NCBI RefSeq assembly: GCF_008271695.1
Contig: NZ_VKKY01000001.1
Location: 862,589 to 926,588 of the forward strand
Direction: 5' to 3'
Source: Rufibacter hautae
GTDB lineage: Bacteria; Bacteroidota; Bacteroidia; Cytophagales; Hymenobacteraceae
Length of the DNA: 64,000 nucleotides
The position numbers and the translations under genes are program-made. The notes beneath the pieces were generated by a model, which saw only the letters and a list, made by a program, of their open reading frames with translations, was not told where the DNA came from and did not search any database. Shown piece after piece: positions 52,653 to 63,000 of the stretch. How positions within the stretch are numbered: position 1 is the first letter of the stretch; every line of letters starts with the position of its first letter.

Positions 52653-54365
52653 ATGCAACCGGACGAGGTCTACTCCATCTTCATGCAGGCCCCGGCCATG
52701 ATGTGCGTGTTCGAAGGCCCTGACCATGTCTTCAAATTCGTGAACCCTCCCTACCAGGCTTTGGTGGGCAACCGTCCGCTGTTGGGCAAGCCCATTGCGG
52801 AGGCCATGCCGGAATTGAAGGGGCAGCCTATCTTCGACCTTCTGGACAAGGTATACCACACAGGTGAGCCTTTCCATGCCCATGAGATGCAGGTGCGGCT
52901 TTTCCACGACAACTCCACGGACAACCTAGGGCAGAACTACTACAACTTCATTTACCAGGCCCTCAGGAACCCTAATGGGGAGATTACGGGCATTTTGGTG
53001 TTCGCCTATGAGGTAACAGCGCAGGTGAACGCCAAGAGCAAGGTGGAGGAACTATACGAGGAACTAGCGGCCGCTAACCTCAGCCTTAGATCCACCAATG
53101 CGGAACTGGCCTCCTCCTACCAGCTCCTACTGGAGACGAACCGGGAGTTAGAGGAAAAACAGGAGAGTCTCCGTTCCCTCAACGAAAGTTTGGACGCGCG
53201 CGTGAAAAGGCGGACCCGGCAGTTAGAGGAGGCGCTCCAAGAGACGCAACTGAAGAGCCAGGAACTGGAGATGCAGAAAGGTCTTCTTTCCGAGATCCTG
53301 GGACAGGTTCCGGCCTATATCGCCACCCTGCAAGGACCTGACCACCGCTTCACTTTCTTCAACGACAGATACAAAACCCTTACGGGCAACCGCGCCAGAA
53401 TAGGCCTAAGGGCGTCTGAGGTTCTGCCGGAGATCGCGGAACAGGGTTTCGTTAAACTGCTGGACGGAGTGTATGCCACCGGGGAGCCCTTTGTGGGCCA
53501 AGGCATGGAGGTCCAACTTAACAACGCCTCTGGAAAGCCCGAGCAGCGTTTTCTTGACTTCGTTTACCAGCCCCTGAAAAATAAGCAGGGCAAGACAGAG
53601 GGCATTTTGGCCTTCATAGTGGATGTGACGGAGAAGTTCATCGCCCAGACAGCGCTGGAGGAAGCCAACCAGCAACTTAGCCGCACTAATGTGGACCTGG
53701 ACAACTTCGTCTACTCCGCCTCCCATGACCTCAAGAACCCCATCCTGAACATAGAAGGGTTGGTTATTATACTCCAGGAGAACCTGTCTGATGCCGGCGA
53801 GTTACCCCACTTTACTCAGCAAATATTCGAGCGAATCCAGGACTCCATTTCGCGGTTCAAGAAGAACATCAGCTTCATGTCTGATATCACCAAACTGAAG
53901 AAGGCCTACAGTGCGGCACCCTCCGAGATCAACCTTGCCTCAGTGGTGAAAGACGTAAAGCTAGACCTGGCGCTTGAAGTCCAGGAGTGTGGGGCAGAGG
54001 TGTCCATAGACAGGGACAGCTGCGCCACCGTCCGCTCTCCAGAGAAGAACCTGAGGAGCATTGTCTACAACCTGATCTCAAATGCCATCAAATACCGCTC
54101 CCCTGAAAGGTCATTAAAGGTCATTATTCGGTGCCAAGCTGAGGATGGGTACCACGTACTGAGCGTGCAGGACAACGGCCTGGGCATGGACTTGAACAGA
54201 GACAATAAGTTATTTGAGATGTTCACCCGGCTGCATGACCATGTGGAGGGCTCCGGATTGGGCCTGTATATGGTGAAACGGCTCATCGAGAACGAAGGCG
54301 GCAAGGTGGAGGTGGAGAGTGAGGTCGGCAAAGGTTCTACCTTCCGGGTATATTTCCCCGCCTAA
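52653..54365 (+). CDS. PAS sensor histidine kinase
   Basis: A 570-residue soluble sensor kinase. Domain order: PAS1 (about 5-130, VYSIFMQAPAMMCVFEGPDHVFKFVNPPYQALVG), coiled coil (135-225, Leu/Glu-rich), PAS2 (232-345, ILGQVPAYIATLQGPDHRFTFFNDRYKTLTG), a HisKA dimerisation helix with the phosphorylated His358 in SASHDLKNPI, and a HATPase_c domain with NLISNAIKY, DNGLGM and GSGLGLYMVKRL. No membrane segment and no receiver domain are present. Two similar PAS domains (both GPDHxFxFxN) suggest internal duplication. I chose the ATG at 52653; a TTG 69 bases upstream is in frame. No response regulator is adjacent. Confidence 0.92.
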   Translation: MQPDEVYSIFMQAPAMMCVFEGPDHVFKFVNPPYQALVGNRPLLGKPIAEAMPELKGQPIFDLLDKVYHTGEPFHAHEMQVRLFHDNSTDNLGQNYYNFIYQALRNPNGEITGILVFAYEVTAQVNAKSKVEELYEELAAANLSLRSTNAELASSYQLLLETNRELEEKQESLRSLNESLDARVKRRTRQLEEALQETQLKSQELEMQKGLLSEILGQVPAYIATLQGPDHRFTFFNDRYKTLTGNRARIGLRASEVLPEIAEQGFVKLLDGVYATGEPFVGQGMEVQLNNASGKPEQRFLDFVYQPLKNKQGKTEGILAFIVDVTEKFIAQTALEEANQQLSRTNVDLDNFVYSASHDLKNPILNIEGLVIILQENLSDAGELPHFTQQIFERIQDSISRFKKNISFMSDITKLKKAYSAAPSEINLASVVKDVKLDLALEVQECGAEVSIDRDSCATVRSPEKNLRSIVYNLISNAIKYRSPERSLKVIIRCQAEDGYHVLSVQDNGLGMDLNRDNKLFEMFTRLHDHVEGSGLGLYMVKRLIENEGGKVEVESEVGKGSTFRVYFPA

Positions 54366-54770
54366 CTCCTGCTTCCCGCTGTCTATCTAAGCAAGAGACT
54401 AGTGCCCCAATCACCCAGTTGACCACCTAATCTACAGCCTACCGTATTTGTGGCATAAAGTAGAGGTAAGCCCATCAGGCGTCATAACCTTTGGCCCTTT
54501 CTAGTAAAAGAAAACCCGAGCACCCACTCTACACCAAGCCTACCTTGCCCGTTTAAGAGCACCCATTCCAAAGAAAGGGGAAGATGTCCCGACTTCTTTT
54601 CTACCCCACTCTGGCCCAGTACTGCCCCCTTTATTATCTAATTAAAGTTGCCCATCTTTCCTACATTCATTGAACGGGAGCGTATGTGCTAGGCTGGACT
54701 TCTGAGAACTGTTTTGTCAGGTTAAAAACCTTGCAGGTAGAGGCGTGATCAAGGGAAAACTACAAGCGGG
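54366..54770. other. Intergenic region without visible features
   Basis: About 400 bases between convergent genes. No gene, no member of the repeat families listed here and no convincing hairpin terminator were seen. Confidence 0.5.
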
Positions 54771-55166
54771 CTAGTGCTTCAGCCATTCTATGGCGGGTTC
54801 TATCTCTGAGAAACTCTCGAACTGGATGGGAAGCACGTTATTGTTGAACACTTTGCTCACTACGTGTTCCCGGAAGACGCTGGTGGAGCTAACGCGTGCA
54901 ACCTTCTGCACCCGCGTGGTTGCCAGGTCTAACACAAACTGGGTGATGACCGGGGCGAATACCTCCTCCTGGACATCAACCCGCGTCTCCCTTGCATCAA
55001 ACAGGAGTCTCTTGATGTCATAGTTTCTCACGTTTTCTACAATAATTGCGAACGACCTGTTGATTTCAGGTACTAGAATGTCGTTCACCGGGGGCATGGT
55101 AACAGACAGGATGTCCACGCTTGGATCAAAATCAAGGGTTAGGAAGGCGCTATTGTAGATGATCAT
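54771..55166 (-). CDS. STAS/SpoIIAA-like protein
   Basis: 131 residues. The order TLDFDPSVDILSVTMPP, then FAIIVENVRNYDIKRLLFDARETRVDVQEEV, then TTRVQKVARVSSTSVFREHVVSKVF, and the end FESFSEIEPAIEWL correspond to the small STAS/SEC14-type proteins common in this group, with the closing 'F.sfseA..WL' pattern. No catalytic role is expected; it may act as a signalling or scaffold module. It is divergent from nothing nearby and ends on the kinase side of the gap; a functional link to the PAS kinase is only suggested by location. Confidence 0.7.
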   Translation of the reverse strand: MIIYNSAFLTLDFDPSVDILSVTMPPVNDILVPEINRSFAIIVENVRNYDIKRLLFDARETRVDVQEEVFAPVITQFVLDLATTRVQKVARVSSTSVFREHVVSKVFNNNVLPIQFESFSEIEPAIEWLKH

Positions 55167-55420
55167 GGATTGTTTATCTGGGTCTATCAGAAAACGTGCC
55201 TGCGTCGTATTCGTTACAAGGTATGATGGATGAGAGGTATCTCAGAAAGACAAGTAGTGTAACAGGGAGACCTTCGCTCACAGTTCAGCTGCATGACTTG
55301 GCTTCCCCTTCTTCCTACTCCCGCAACGTAAAAAGCGTCTGTCCAGCGTCCCTATTTAAGCCCTGACCGCCTGAAGGTTGCTCAAAATGTGTCCACGTCT
55401 TTCTGTTCAAACAACAGCAT
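55167..55420. other. Short intergenic region
   Basis: Leader of the STAS-like gene on the minus strand. Nothing else is supported here. Confidence 0.4.
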
Positions 55421-55467
55421 AAAAGCAAAAAGCCAGCAGGATAATTCCTACTGGCTTTTTGCTTTTA
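55421..55467 (-). terminator. Terminator of the susC-susD operon
   Basis: AAAAGCAAAAAGCCAG..AGGA pairs with TCCT..CTGGCTTTTTGCTTTT around a four-base loop, 24 bases past the last stop codon of the operon. Confidence 0.85.
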
Positions 55468-55490
55468 CCTGTGATTGCTACTTAGCCTGC

Positions 55491-56687
55491 CTAGTTTTTA
55501 TAGAAATCAAAGGCGACGATGTTGCAGAATTTACCCGGCCATCCGTCTGGTTGAGTGGTGAGGTAGCCCATGCTTACCTCTGATTTCTCCTGGACCGTGA
55601 AGGTTACCCGCAGTTCACCAATGGGTCTTCCGTTGAAGATTTTCACATGTCCCAAAGAGGTGGTGACTTGCTCCACGTCCGGCAAGGTATTGCCCAAGGC
55701 TACTACCAGGTAGGTGTTATCGTCAGGTGTCAGGTTGGTGTCCCTTAGATTTGATATCTCAAAGGTATAGATCCCAGGATCAAGGGTAAGGGTCTGGTAG
55801 ATTTTTCCGTTTCTGATAGGAGGCGAACCCCAGCCAGACTCAACATTGAAGATGTTGCCATTCCACTCATCCCAACCACCAAAACCGTCGTGGTTTTTGG
55901 CAGCGTCATTCGTGATCCAGTTTGCCAGATTGCCCCACCTTCCCGAGGTAGCGGAAGCAATAAACGGTACTTTCTTGTTTTTCAACTGCGGCACAATGTT
56001 GATGGCGTAATCCTGGAAGGCCACCGCAAATGTGTCAATACTGGTGGGCTCTGGCTTAAAGACCGTTCTATACTTGATGATAGTGGACTCTGTGAGCCCT
56101 TCAAGAGCAGTCTTAGATTCAGATACTGGGGTGGTCACACGCTTAGTTTCGCCGTTCACGACATACTCCACTTCGGTATATTGCGCGCCGGTTGACAGGT
56201 CCATGGCATCCCAATTGATGATTGTCTTATCCGCTTCAAAATCAAGCAGAGAGATGAACCGGTTGTTCAATCTCCTCCGATAGGTATCTCCGTAGGAAGT
56301 ACCTACCGCATTCACCGGAATAGAAGAATTCCCGGCGGCGTCATAGGTGATGGTCACAAAGTTCTTTACCCCTTCATCTACATTGAAAGTTCTCTCAAAG
56401 GGTTCTTTGCCCACGCCTTTCTCAATCTGGTATTCAACGGAGTCTTTCCGGTCATTCCAGAATATTCTCACCATTTTCACCTTAGGATCGGCACTCAGCT
56501 GAGCCTTGTACAGCACGCGTCCCTTGCCCGAGAAAATCTTAACGGAGTCCATTTTGCCGGCGTACTGAATCTCCCCCTCCTCGGTAAACTCCTTGAAGTC
56601 ATCCCAGTCAGAACAGGAGTACAGAGCCATTAAGGAAAGCAAGGAGGCAAAGGCCAGCCTTATTCTATTTGTAAATATCCTTTTCAT
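55491..56687 (-). CDS. DUF4998/DUF5013-type surface lipoprotein (PUL gene 4)
   Basis: A 398-residue lipoprotein (LMALYSC lipobox). The N-terminal part SDWDDFKEFTEEGEIQYAGKMDSVKIFSGKGRVLYKAQLSADPKVKMVRIFWNDRKDSVEYQI matches DUF4998, and the C-terminal beta-sandwich (GSPPIRNGKIYQTLTLDPGIYTFEISNL..) fits DUF5013, a galactose-binding-like fold. Such proteins are surface glycan-binding accessories of Sus-like systems. It is the last gene of the operon, 75 bases after its neighbour. Confidence 0.82.
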   Translation of the reverse strand: MKRIFTNRIRLAFASLLSLMALYSCSDWDDFKEFTEEGEIQYAGKMDSVKIFSGKGRVLYKAQLSADPKVKMVRIFWNDRKDSVEYQIEKGVGKEPFERTFNVDEGVKNFVTITYDAAGNSSIPVNAVGTSYGDTYRRRLNNRFISLLDFEADKTIINWDAMDLSTGAQYTEVEYVVNGETKRVTTPVSESKTALEGLTESTIIKYRTVFKPEPTSIDTFAVAFQDYAINIVPQLKNKKVPFIASATSGRWGNLANWITNDAAKNHDGFGGWDEWNGNIFNVESGWGSPPIRNGKIYQTLTLDPGIYTFEISNLRDTNLTPDDNTYLVVALGNTLPDVEQVTTSLGHVKIFNGRPIGELRVTFTVQEKSEVSMGYLTTQPDGWPGKFCNIVAFDFYKN

Positions 56688-56762
56688 TGTATGTTCTCTT
56701 TATAGGCCCTGCTCCCCTTCCATGGAGTTCATAGAGTTCCACAGGACCTGGATTTATATCTT

Positions 56763-57977
56763 TTACAAACGGGTATCTCCGTAAACTTTCAGTTCATTGA
56801 TGCTTTGGGCCGTGCCACCTGCAAAGTTCTCCAAACATCTGATTCTGATGTATCGCACCTTGGGCGCATTCAAGTCCAGATCCCAGTTGAAGCCAGCGGC
56901 GGCTGTTTCTCTGTCTTTGGGCGTGTCTTGGCCGTACCCGGTACCTGAAGGTTTTACCACTTCATAAGAGCCCAATAAAACCCAAGTATCGTCTAAGGCT
57001 CCGTTCAAGGAAGGATTGGCAGATCCGTAGATCTCAAACCGCTTCATGGTGGTGAGATAATAGAACTGGGATGGATCTAACTCTGGGAAAGGACGAATCC
57101 AGATACGGCTCATTTTGGCTAGTTTACCGGTATCAAAGGTGATCATGTGGGGCTCGGGTCCTCCGTTCACCTGGTGCGTGAAGCTCACATAGGGCCACCC
57201 TAGAAGTCCATCCCAGGCATATTCCAGCCTGGCACCATTGGTCACCTGAGGCGCATCACCGGGCAGAACAAAGGCCCTGAACCCTGAACTTGGCAGTTCC
57301 GCTTCAAATAAGGGCTGGACTATCTTGGTGGTGGTGTCTGTGGTGTTGCCCCATCTGTCTTTGACAAATACCTGAAATTCATACCGGGCAGTATCCAGGC
57401 CCCTCACCTTTGAAGTGATATCCTTTACCGAGGTGAACACACTTTTTTGGTTATCTACCTCAAACTCATTTAAAGCGTTTTTCTTCATCACAATGATGGA
57501 TACATTGGCCGTGTCTGGGTTTGCCGCGGACAGGTTGTACCCCCCGAATGCCGTAGCGATCTGGATGCTTTTGTATACTTTCCAGATAGGAGCCTCAAGA
57601 GGTTTTACCTTCACCGTCACCGGATTGGATTTGATGTTGCTTCGGCTTACGGTGAACACCTGAACCTCATGCTCGTTCGTGTCTGCAAACCCATCCACAA
57701 TAAGCGAGTTGTTGTAGTAAGAGGTCTGGGCCTCCAGGGTTTTACCAGTGGCAATGGTGTACACGGCCTTCACGTAAAGCAGGTTCTGGTCGTTGGGTAT
57801 GGTATAGGTCAGTTTAGCCTTACCCGCCAGGTTCTCCACGGAGACATTAGACACCATGCTGGGAACGCTGTTATCACCTCCAATGGGTTCCCGGAACTGC
57901 AGATCCTCCTCGCAGGAAATCAGGCCCATTATTCCAAAAAAGAGGAAAAACGATGTTTTTAGTTTATGTAAGTTCAT
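56763..57977 (-). CDS. DUF4959/DUF5000-type surface lipoprotein (PUL gene 3)
   Basis: A 404-residue lipoprotein (MGLISC). An Ig-like N-terminus (SVENLAGKAKLTYTIPNDQNLLYVKAVYTIATGKTLEAQTSYY) is DUF4959-like, a middle fibronectin-like part follows, and the C-terminal third (GDAPQVTNGARLEYAWDGLLGWPYVSFTHQVNGGPEPHMITFDTGKLAKMSRIWIRPF..VRYIRIRCLEN) is a DUF5000/F5-8-type-C-like discoidin fold. It probably binds glycan at the cell surface. It lies 25 bases after susD in the operon. Confidence 0.85.
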   Translation of the reverse strand: MNLHKLKTSFFLFFGIMGLISCEEDLQFREPIGGDNSVPSMVSNVSVENLAGKAKLTYTIPNDQNLLYVKAVYTIATGKTLEAQTSYYNNSLIVDGFADTNEHEVQVFTVSRSNIKSNPVTVKVKPLEAPIWKVYKSIQIATAFGGYNLSAANPDTANVSIIVMKKNALNEFEVDNQKSVFTSVKDITSKVRGLDTARYEFQVFVKDRWGNTTDTTTKIVQPLFEAELPSSGFRAFVLPGDAPQVTNGARLEYAWDGLLGWPYVSFTHQVNGGPEPHMITFDTGKLAKMSRIWIRPFPELDPSQFYYLTTMKRFEIYGSANPSLNGALDDTWVLLGSYEVVKPSGTGYGQDTPKDRETAAAGFNWDLDLNAPKVRYIRIRCLENFAGGTAQSINELKVYGDTRL

Positions 57978-58002
57978 AAGTTTGATTCGCTAAAATGTTG
58001 AT

Positions 58003-60015
58003 TTACCACCCTGGGTTTTCTACCAAATTCTGGTTGCGTCTGATGTCATAGTTGCCCACTGGCCAGAAGTAGTCTCGCGGAGTGATAAACTTCTGGCTGA
58101 ACACCACACGTTCGTTGTTGTAGGTCTCGGGGGTTTTCCCCATGATATTGAAGCCAGTGATGTCTTTGTTCAACTCCTCGGCAGCCAGTTTCCATCTTCT
58201 CAGATCCCAGAAGCGGTGTCCCTCAAAAGCAAGCTCAATGAGACGCTCACGTCTGATGATTTCCCGCAGACCTGTCTGCGAGGTGTATTTTGAGGGGTTT
58301 TTAGAGAAACTAGACCAAGACTCAACAACGCCTTTCAGACCGGCTCTGTCTCTTATTTTGTCTAAGTACTCAATGGCCACCGGAGAGCCTGCCTGCACTT
58401 CATTCAGGGCTTCGGCATACATCAGGTATAAATCTGCCAGCCTGATTTCTGGCCAAGGATAGGATTTCCAGGTAGGGGCATTGGTACCGTTGGTGGTGGA
58501 TTCCCAGTGCACCAGCTTTTTAATGAAGTACCCGGTCTCGTTCCAGTTCACAAAGTCCCCGAAACCTGCCTTGTCGCCATTTTTAGATTTTACATAAAAG
58601 GTGTTGACGTCACTCCCCGTGGCGTTTCCGTCTTTCATGTACCAGATTCCGCCATCAAATCCTAAATCGGCATAAAAACGGGGTTCGCGGTCAAAATTCA
58701 GGCGGGCGGTTTTGTAGTTTGCCTCTATGTTAAAGGCCTCCTCCGGACCAGCTACTTTCACGGCTGAATAGTTGGTGAAGTCCAGCGTTTTGTCTTCCTC
58801 AATGGGCACCCCGTTTTTGGTGTAGAACATTTTGGCAATCTTGATGGGAGCAGACCAGGGGGCCTGCAGTTCAAACCTGCTGTTCTGGGACCCTCGCTCC
58901 ATGGGAGGCATGCACAGCCTTTCATTCACGAAGTAGCTGTTGGATAAGGCCCAGACATGCTCGGTGCCCCACCGGTTGGTAACTGCGTTTCTGATGTTCA
59001 ACTGGGTTTTGGTAACCTGGCTCAGGTTGTGCACATCCGTTGCGTACCGGTACAGCGTGTTCCCGTTTTCCTCAGCAGATTCAATGGCCGCCTTGGCAGC
59101 TTCGGCAGCCTTCACCCACTTGTTCTGGTCATAGGTTGGGTTAAACAAGGCAACACCCTGTTTGTCTGTGAAGCCTGCATAATCTGGGTTACCGTTATAC
59201 AAAGGGCTGGCAGCGTACAACCAGAGCTTTGCTTTCACAGCCAGCGCGATGGGCTGGGTGATTCTGCCCATCTGTTTGTTTTCATCAAAAATCCGGCTGG
59301 GTAGTTTCTCTACGGACTGATCAAGCAGATTTGAAATGTAGTTCACCACCTCGTCTACCGGCATACGCTTGGCGCTGGGTTCATCACTCACCGGAATCTC
59401 ATCTATGATGGGAATAGGCCCATACATCCGGAATAAGTAGAAGTGGTAGAATGCCTTTAAAAACTCCACCTCCCCAATCCACCGGATGCGCTCCTCTGGG
59501 GTGAGATCAGGCACCTTGCTGGGGTCCTTTACATTGGCCAGAAAGATGTTGCAATGGCGAATCCCTCTGTAAATCATCAGGTGGTCATTCCAGGCACCGT
59601 TGCCTTTGCGGTTGCCCGCCCACTCGTTAAACAGGGGAGCATCTTTGTTCTGCTGCCCCAAGGCAATCCTGTAGGCTGGGTGCCAATGGGTTTGACTTGC
59701 CTGGGGCAGCCAGATCTCATCGCCAGACATTAACCCTGCGTTGTACCAGCCGTCGCCGTTTTTAGGCAGAAAGGAATAGCAGGTGAATAGATACTTTTCA
59801 GCTTCATTGCGCAGCTTAAAGGCGTGTTCTATGGTGGCTACGTTGTCCGGCACCACATCCAGATAGTCTTTGCAGGAAGATGCAGCCAGCGCCAAAAGAA
59901 CGAGGAAGAAGCTGAACGGTTTCTTGCTTCTGAGTGAAGACGCATTCTTGGCCAGGGATTTGGGAAGCCTTTTGCCAAAAGGATATATTTTTGAGAGGAA
60001 ACTCTTCTTTTCCAT
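58003..60015 (-). CDS. RagB/SusD family nutrient-uptake lipoprotein
   Basis: A 670-residue SusD-like outer-membrane lipoprotein. The signal ends in AASSCKDYLDVVPDN, the usual SusD start after the acylated Cys. TPR-like helices follow, with MSGDEIWLPQ, YRGIRHCNIFLANV, EVEFLKAFYHFYLFRMYGPIPII and, near the end, LREIIRRERLIELAFEGHRFWDLRRW. SusD caps the SusC barrel and captures oligosaccharides. The ATG at 60015 (MEKKSFLSK) was chosen; one five codons earlier is possible. The N-terminal stretch before the signal is unusually long (about 35 residues). Confidence 0.95.
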   Translation of the reverse strand: MEKKSFLSKIYPFGKRLPKSLAKNASSLRSKKPFSFFLVLLALAASSCKDYLDVVPDNVATIEHAFKLRNEAEKYLFTCYSFLPKNGDGWYNAGLMSGDEIWLPQASQTHWHPAYRIALGQQNKDAPLFNEWAGNRKGNGAWNDHLMIYRGIRHCNIFLANVKDPSKVPDLTPEERIRWIGEVEFLKAFYHFYLFRMYGPIPIIDEIPVSDEPSAKRMPVDEVVNYISNLLDQSVEKLPSRIFDENKQMGRITQPIALAVKAKLWLYAASPLYNGNPDYAGFTDKQGVALFNPTYDQNKWVKAAEAAKAAIESAEENGNTLYRYATDVHNLSQVTKTQLNIRNAVTNRWGTEHVWALSNSYFVNERLCMPPMERGSQNSRFELQAPWSAPIKIAKMFYTKNGVPIEEDKTLDFTNYSAVKVAGPEEAFNIEANYKTARLNFDREPRFYADLGFDGGIWYMKDGNATGSDVNTFYVKSKNGDKAGFGDFVNWNETGYFIKKLVHWESTTNGTNAPTWKSYPWPEIRLADLYLMYAEALNEVQAGSPVAIEYLDKIRDRAGLKGVVESWSSFSKNPSKYTSQTGLREIIRRERLIELAFEGHRFWDLRRWKLAAEELNKDITGFNIMGKTPETYNNERVVFSQKFITPRDYFWPVGNYDIRRNQNLVENPGW

Positions 60016-60036
60016 GGTATCGTAAATCAACTATGA

Positions 60037-63000
60037 TTATAAATTAAGAGAGACGCCCAGGTTGTAAACAGACTGGATTGGATAGTTCAAGCCATTGCCA
60101 CCCATTTCCACATCCCACAGCTTGAATTTGCTGAACATAAGCAGGTTGGTGGCAGAGAAGTAGATCCTGGCGCTCTGAATTCCAAGTCTTTTCACCTTAT
60201 CCAGATTGTAGCCAAAGTCAACATTCTTCAGTCTGATGAAACTTCCGTTTCTCATCCACCAGGTAGAGGTTTGGTTGTTGGAAGGTACCTGCCAGGTGCT
60301 TAGCCGTGGCCAGAAGGCATACAGGTCTCCATTTTGCTCTGACCAATGGTCATCAGCTATGGCCTGCAACAATCCTGTCTGGTAACCGCCTGCCTGATTG
60401 GGAAGTTGGTACTGATAGAAGGGTTGGATCGCCCAAGGGTCAATGAAGAACGAGGTGCGGGCAGCTCCCTGGAAGTACAGGTTCAGGTCAAACTTCTTGT
60501 ATCTGACAGTAGTACCGAAACCGTAAATGATCTCCGGTTGCTGCGGATAACCCAAGGGAACCATGTCATCGGTGTTGATGACGCCATCTTTGTTGATGTC
60601 CCGGTATTTGATATCTCCGGCTAGCAGGCCCATGTCCCCGAATTGTACCGGCGAGTTGGCTACCTCTTCGTTGTCCACGAACAAGCGTTCTGCTATGTAG
60701 CCCCATCTCTGGCTTAGTGGACGCCCGGCTCTGGACAGATGGGCTAAGTCACGGTCATAGGCCAGTTCATCTACCTTCACCGCCTTGCTGGTGGCGTAGG
60801 TGAAAGTTCCCCTGAGTTCTACATTCAGATTCTGGGAAAGGGTCTTACTATAGTTGGCAGAAAGATCCACCCCTTGAGACTCTGCCTTGCCGTAGTTGGA
60901 GAGCGGGGTAGCCATCAACCCTGAGGCATTGTCTATATAGGTTATAGGCTGCAAAATCTGGGATCTCTGTTGTTTGAACACATCTACGATGAGTTCCACG
61001 GAGTTGAGGGCAGATCCAATGTTCAGGTCCATTCCTAAGTTGAGCTGCTTTGATTTCTCCCAGGTGATGCTCTCATTAGAATACCTAGAGATGGAAACTC
61101 CTGGCCGGTAATAAACAGCGGTACCGTCATTTCTTCCGAAGGAAGAACCAAAGCCGTTGTCATTAAGATTGACGTTGGACATATAGAGGAACCGTTCATC
61201 TCTGTTCCCGATTTGGTCATTCCCAACAATCCCGTAGGTGGCCCTGAATTTCAGGTTAGAGATGATGCCTTTCAATGGCTCAAAGAATTTTTCATTGGAG
61301 ATGCGGTATCCAATACCGGCGGATGGGAAGAACCCGTAGCGGTTCTTTTTGGCGAAGCGCTCAGAACCGTTGTAGCCAAAGTTCATCTCCACTAGATAAC
61401 GCTGGTCATATCCGTAGGTGAACCGGCCGGAGATACCGTGGTTTCTGTTTGGGAGGGAACGGATCAAGTTACCGGGGTTACCGGCCTCGTAGTTGGAGAT
61501 ATAAGACACCAATAATCCGCCTACCTCATGTTTGTCAGCGAAGTTTCTGTTATAGTCCACCGCTCCCTGCAGCCAGAACGTTGACTCCACTAGTTTAAGG
61601 CCTTCGGTGTAGTTCAGGTACTCTGTTCCCGGCAATCCGATGGAAGTAGAGGAACCATCGTTCAGCACCCCAATTTTATAGCTTCCGTCTTCCGGGTTGA
61701 TGGTTGAGTTATAGAAGAACGGATTGTAGAACCTGTTGAGCGACACAAAAGACACCCGCTTCAGGTACGTCATCGCCCTGGCGCCAAGTCCTTTGGTAAG
61801 GAAACCCAGGTCCTGCTTTATCTCCAGCTGGGGGTTCAGGTTGGCTGTTTTGTAGGTTTCGTACCCTTTTACCATCTCGGCGTAAGGATTCACGAACAAA
61901 GTGGTCGTTTCTACGGCATCGCTGTTAATGGTGCGGGCCGAGCCAAACAGCGGGTGATCTACGAAAGGCAGTTTGTCTTTGGGGTAAAAGGCCGGGAACA
62001 TCACTGGGTTGGTGTTCAAGGCATTTCTAAAGGTAGTACCCCCTCCTCCTATCGGTCCGTTGTAATCATCAAACTGGCCATACACCCGCGCGGTTAGAAC
62101 GGTTGTGGGTGTGAGATCAAAGTCAATGTTGGACCGGATAGAGTAATTGTTCAGGCTAATGTTGCTATTGAAGTTGTTGATAGGGTCTACTTTCAATATC
62201 CCGTTATCGCGGTTGTAGGTCATGGCCAGGTAATAGCGGCCTTTGTTGGTCCCCCCGCTTAAGTTGATGTTGTACCCCTGGTTGAAGGTATAGTCCCTGA
62301 TCAGCTGATCAACCCAGTTGTTATTGGGGAATAAATAAGGGTCTTCCCCCATTCTGGTGCTGTTGATTTTATTCTGGGAATAAGGCTCCTTCGCAAGTGG
62401 GGAACGAGTCAAGGTAGCATCGTTCGCCAGGTTCATGTAGGTGATGTTGTCAGCCAGCTGGAAGTTCTTCGTATTGCTGGAGATGCGGTTTTCCACCCGC
62501 AGGCTAACTTTGATGGGTCCCTCTTTACCAGACTTGGTATTAATTAGGACTACTCCGTTGGCGCCTCTAGCCCCATAGATAGAGCTGGCGGCGGCATCCT
62601 TCAAAACCGAGAAATCTGAGATATCATCTGGCTGCAGGCGGGCCATGTCTGTTGGAGAAGACTCAATGCCGTCAATCAGAATCAGAGGATCGCGTTTACC
62701 GGTCCCGAAGGTGGACAGACCCCGGATATAAAAAGTGGAGTTATCGGTCCCCAAGCCAGGCTCGCCGCTTTGCTGAAACGAGATCACCCCGGCAACTTTC
62801 CCCGCGATGGCATTGGTTAGGTTAGAAGTTGGGGTCTTCAGATCAGCCACGCTCACCGAAGTGATAGAGCTCACCAAACTGGCTTTTTTCTGCTCTCCAA
62901 ACCCTACCACGACAACTTCCTGGATCGCTTTAGTGTCAGGAGCAAGCTTGACGCTGATTTCTCTCCTGTTCTCAAGAGGTACTTCTTGGGTGACAAAGCC

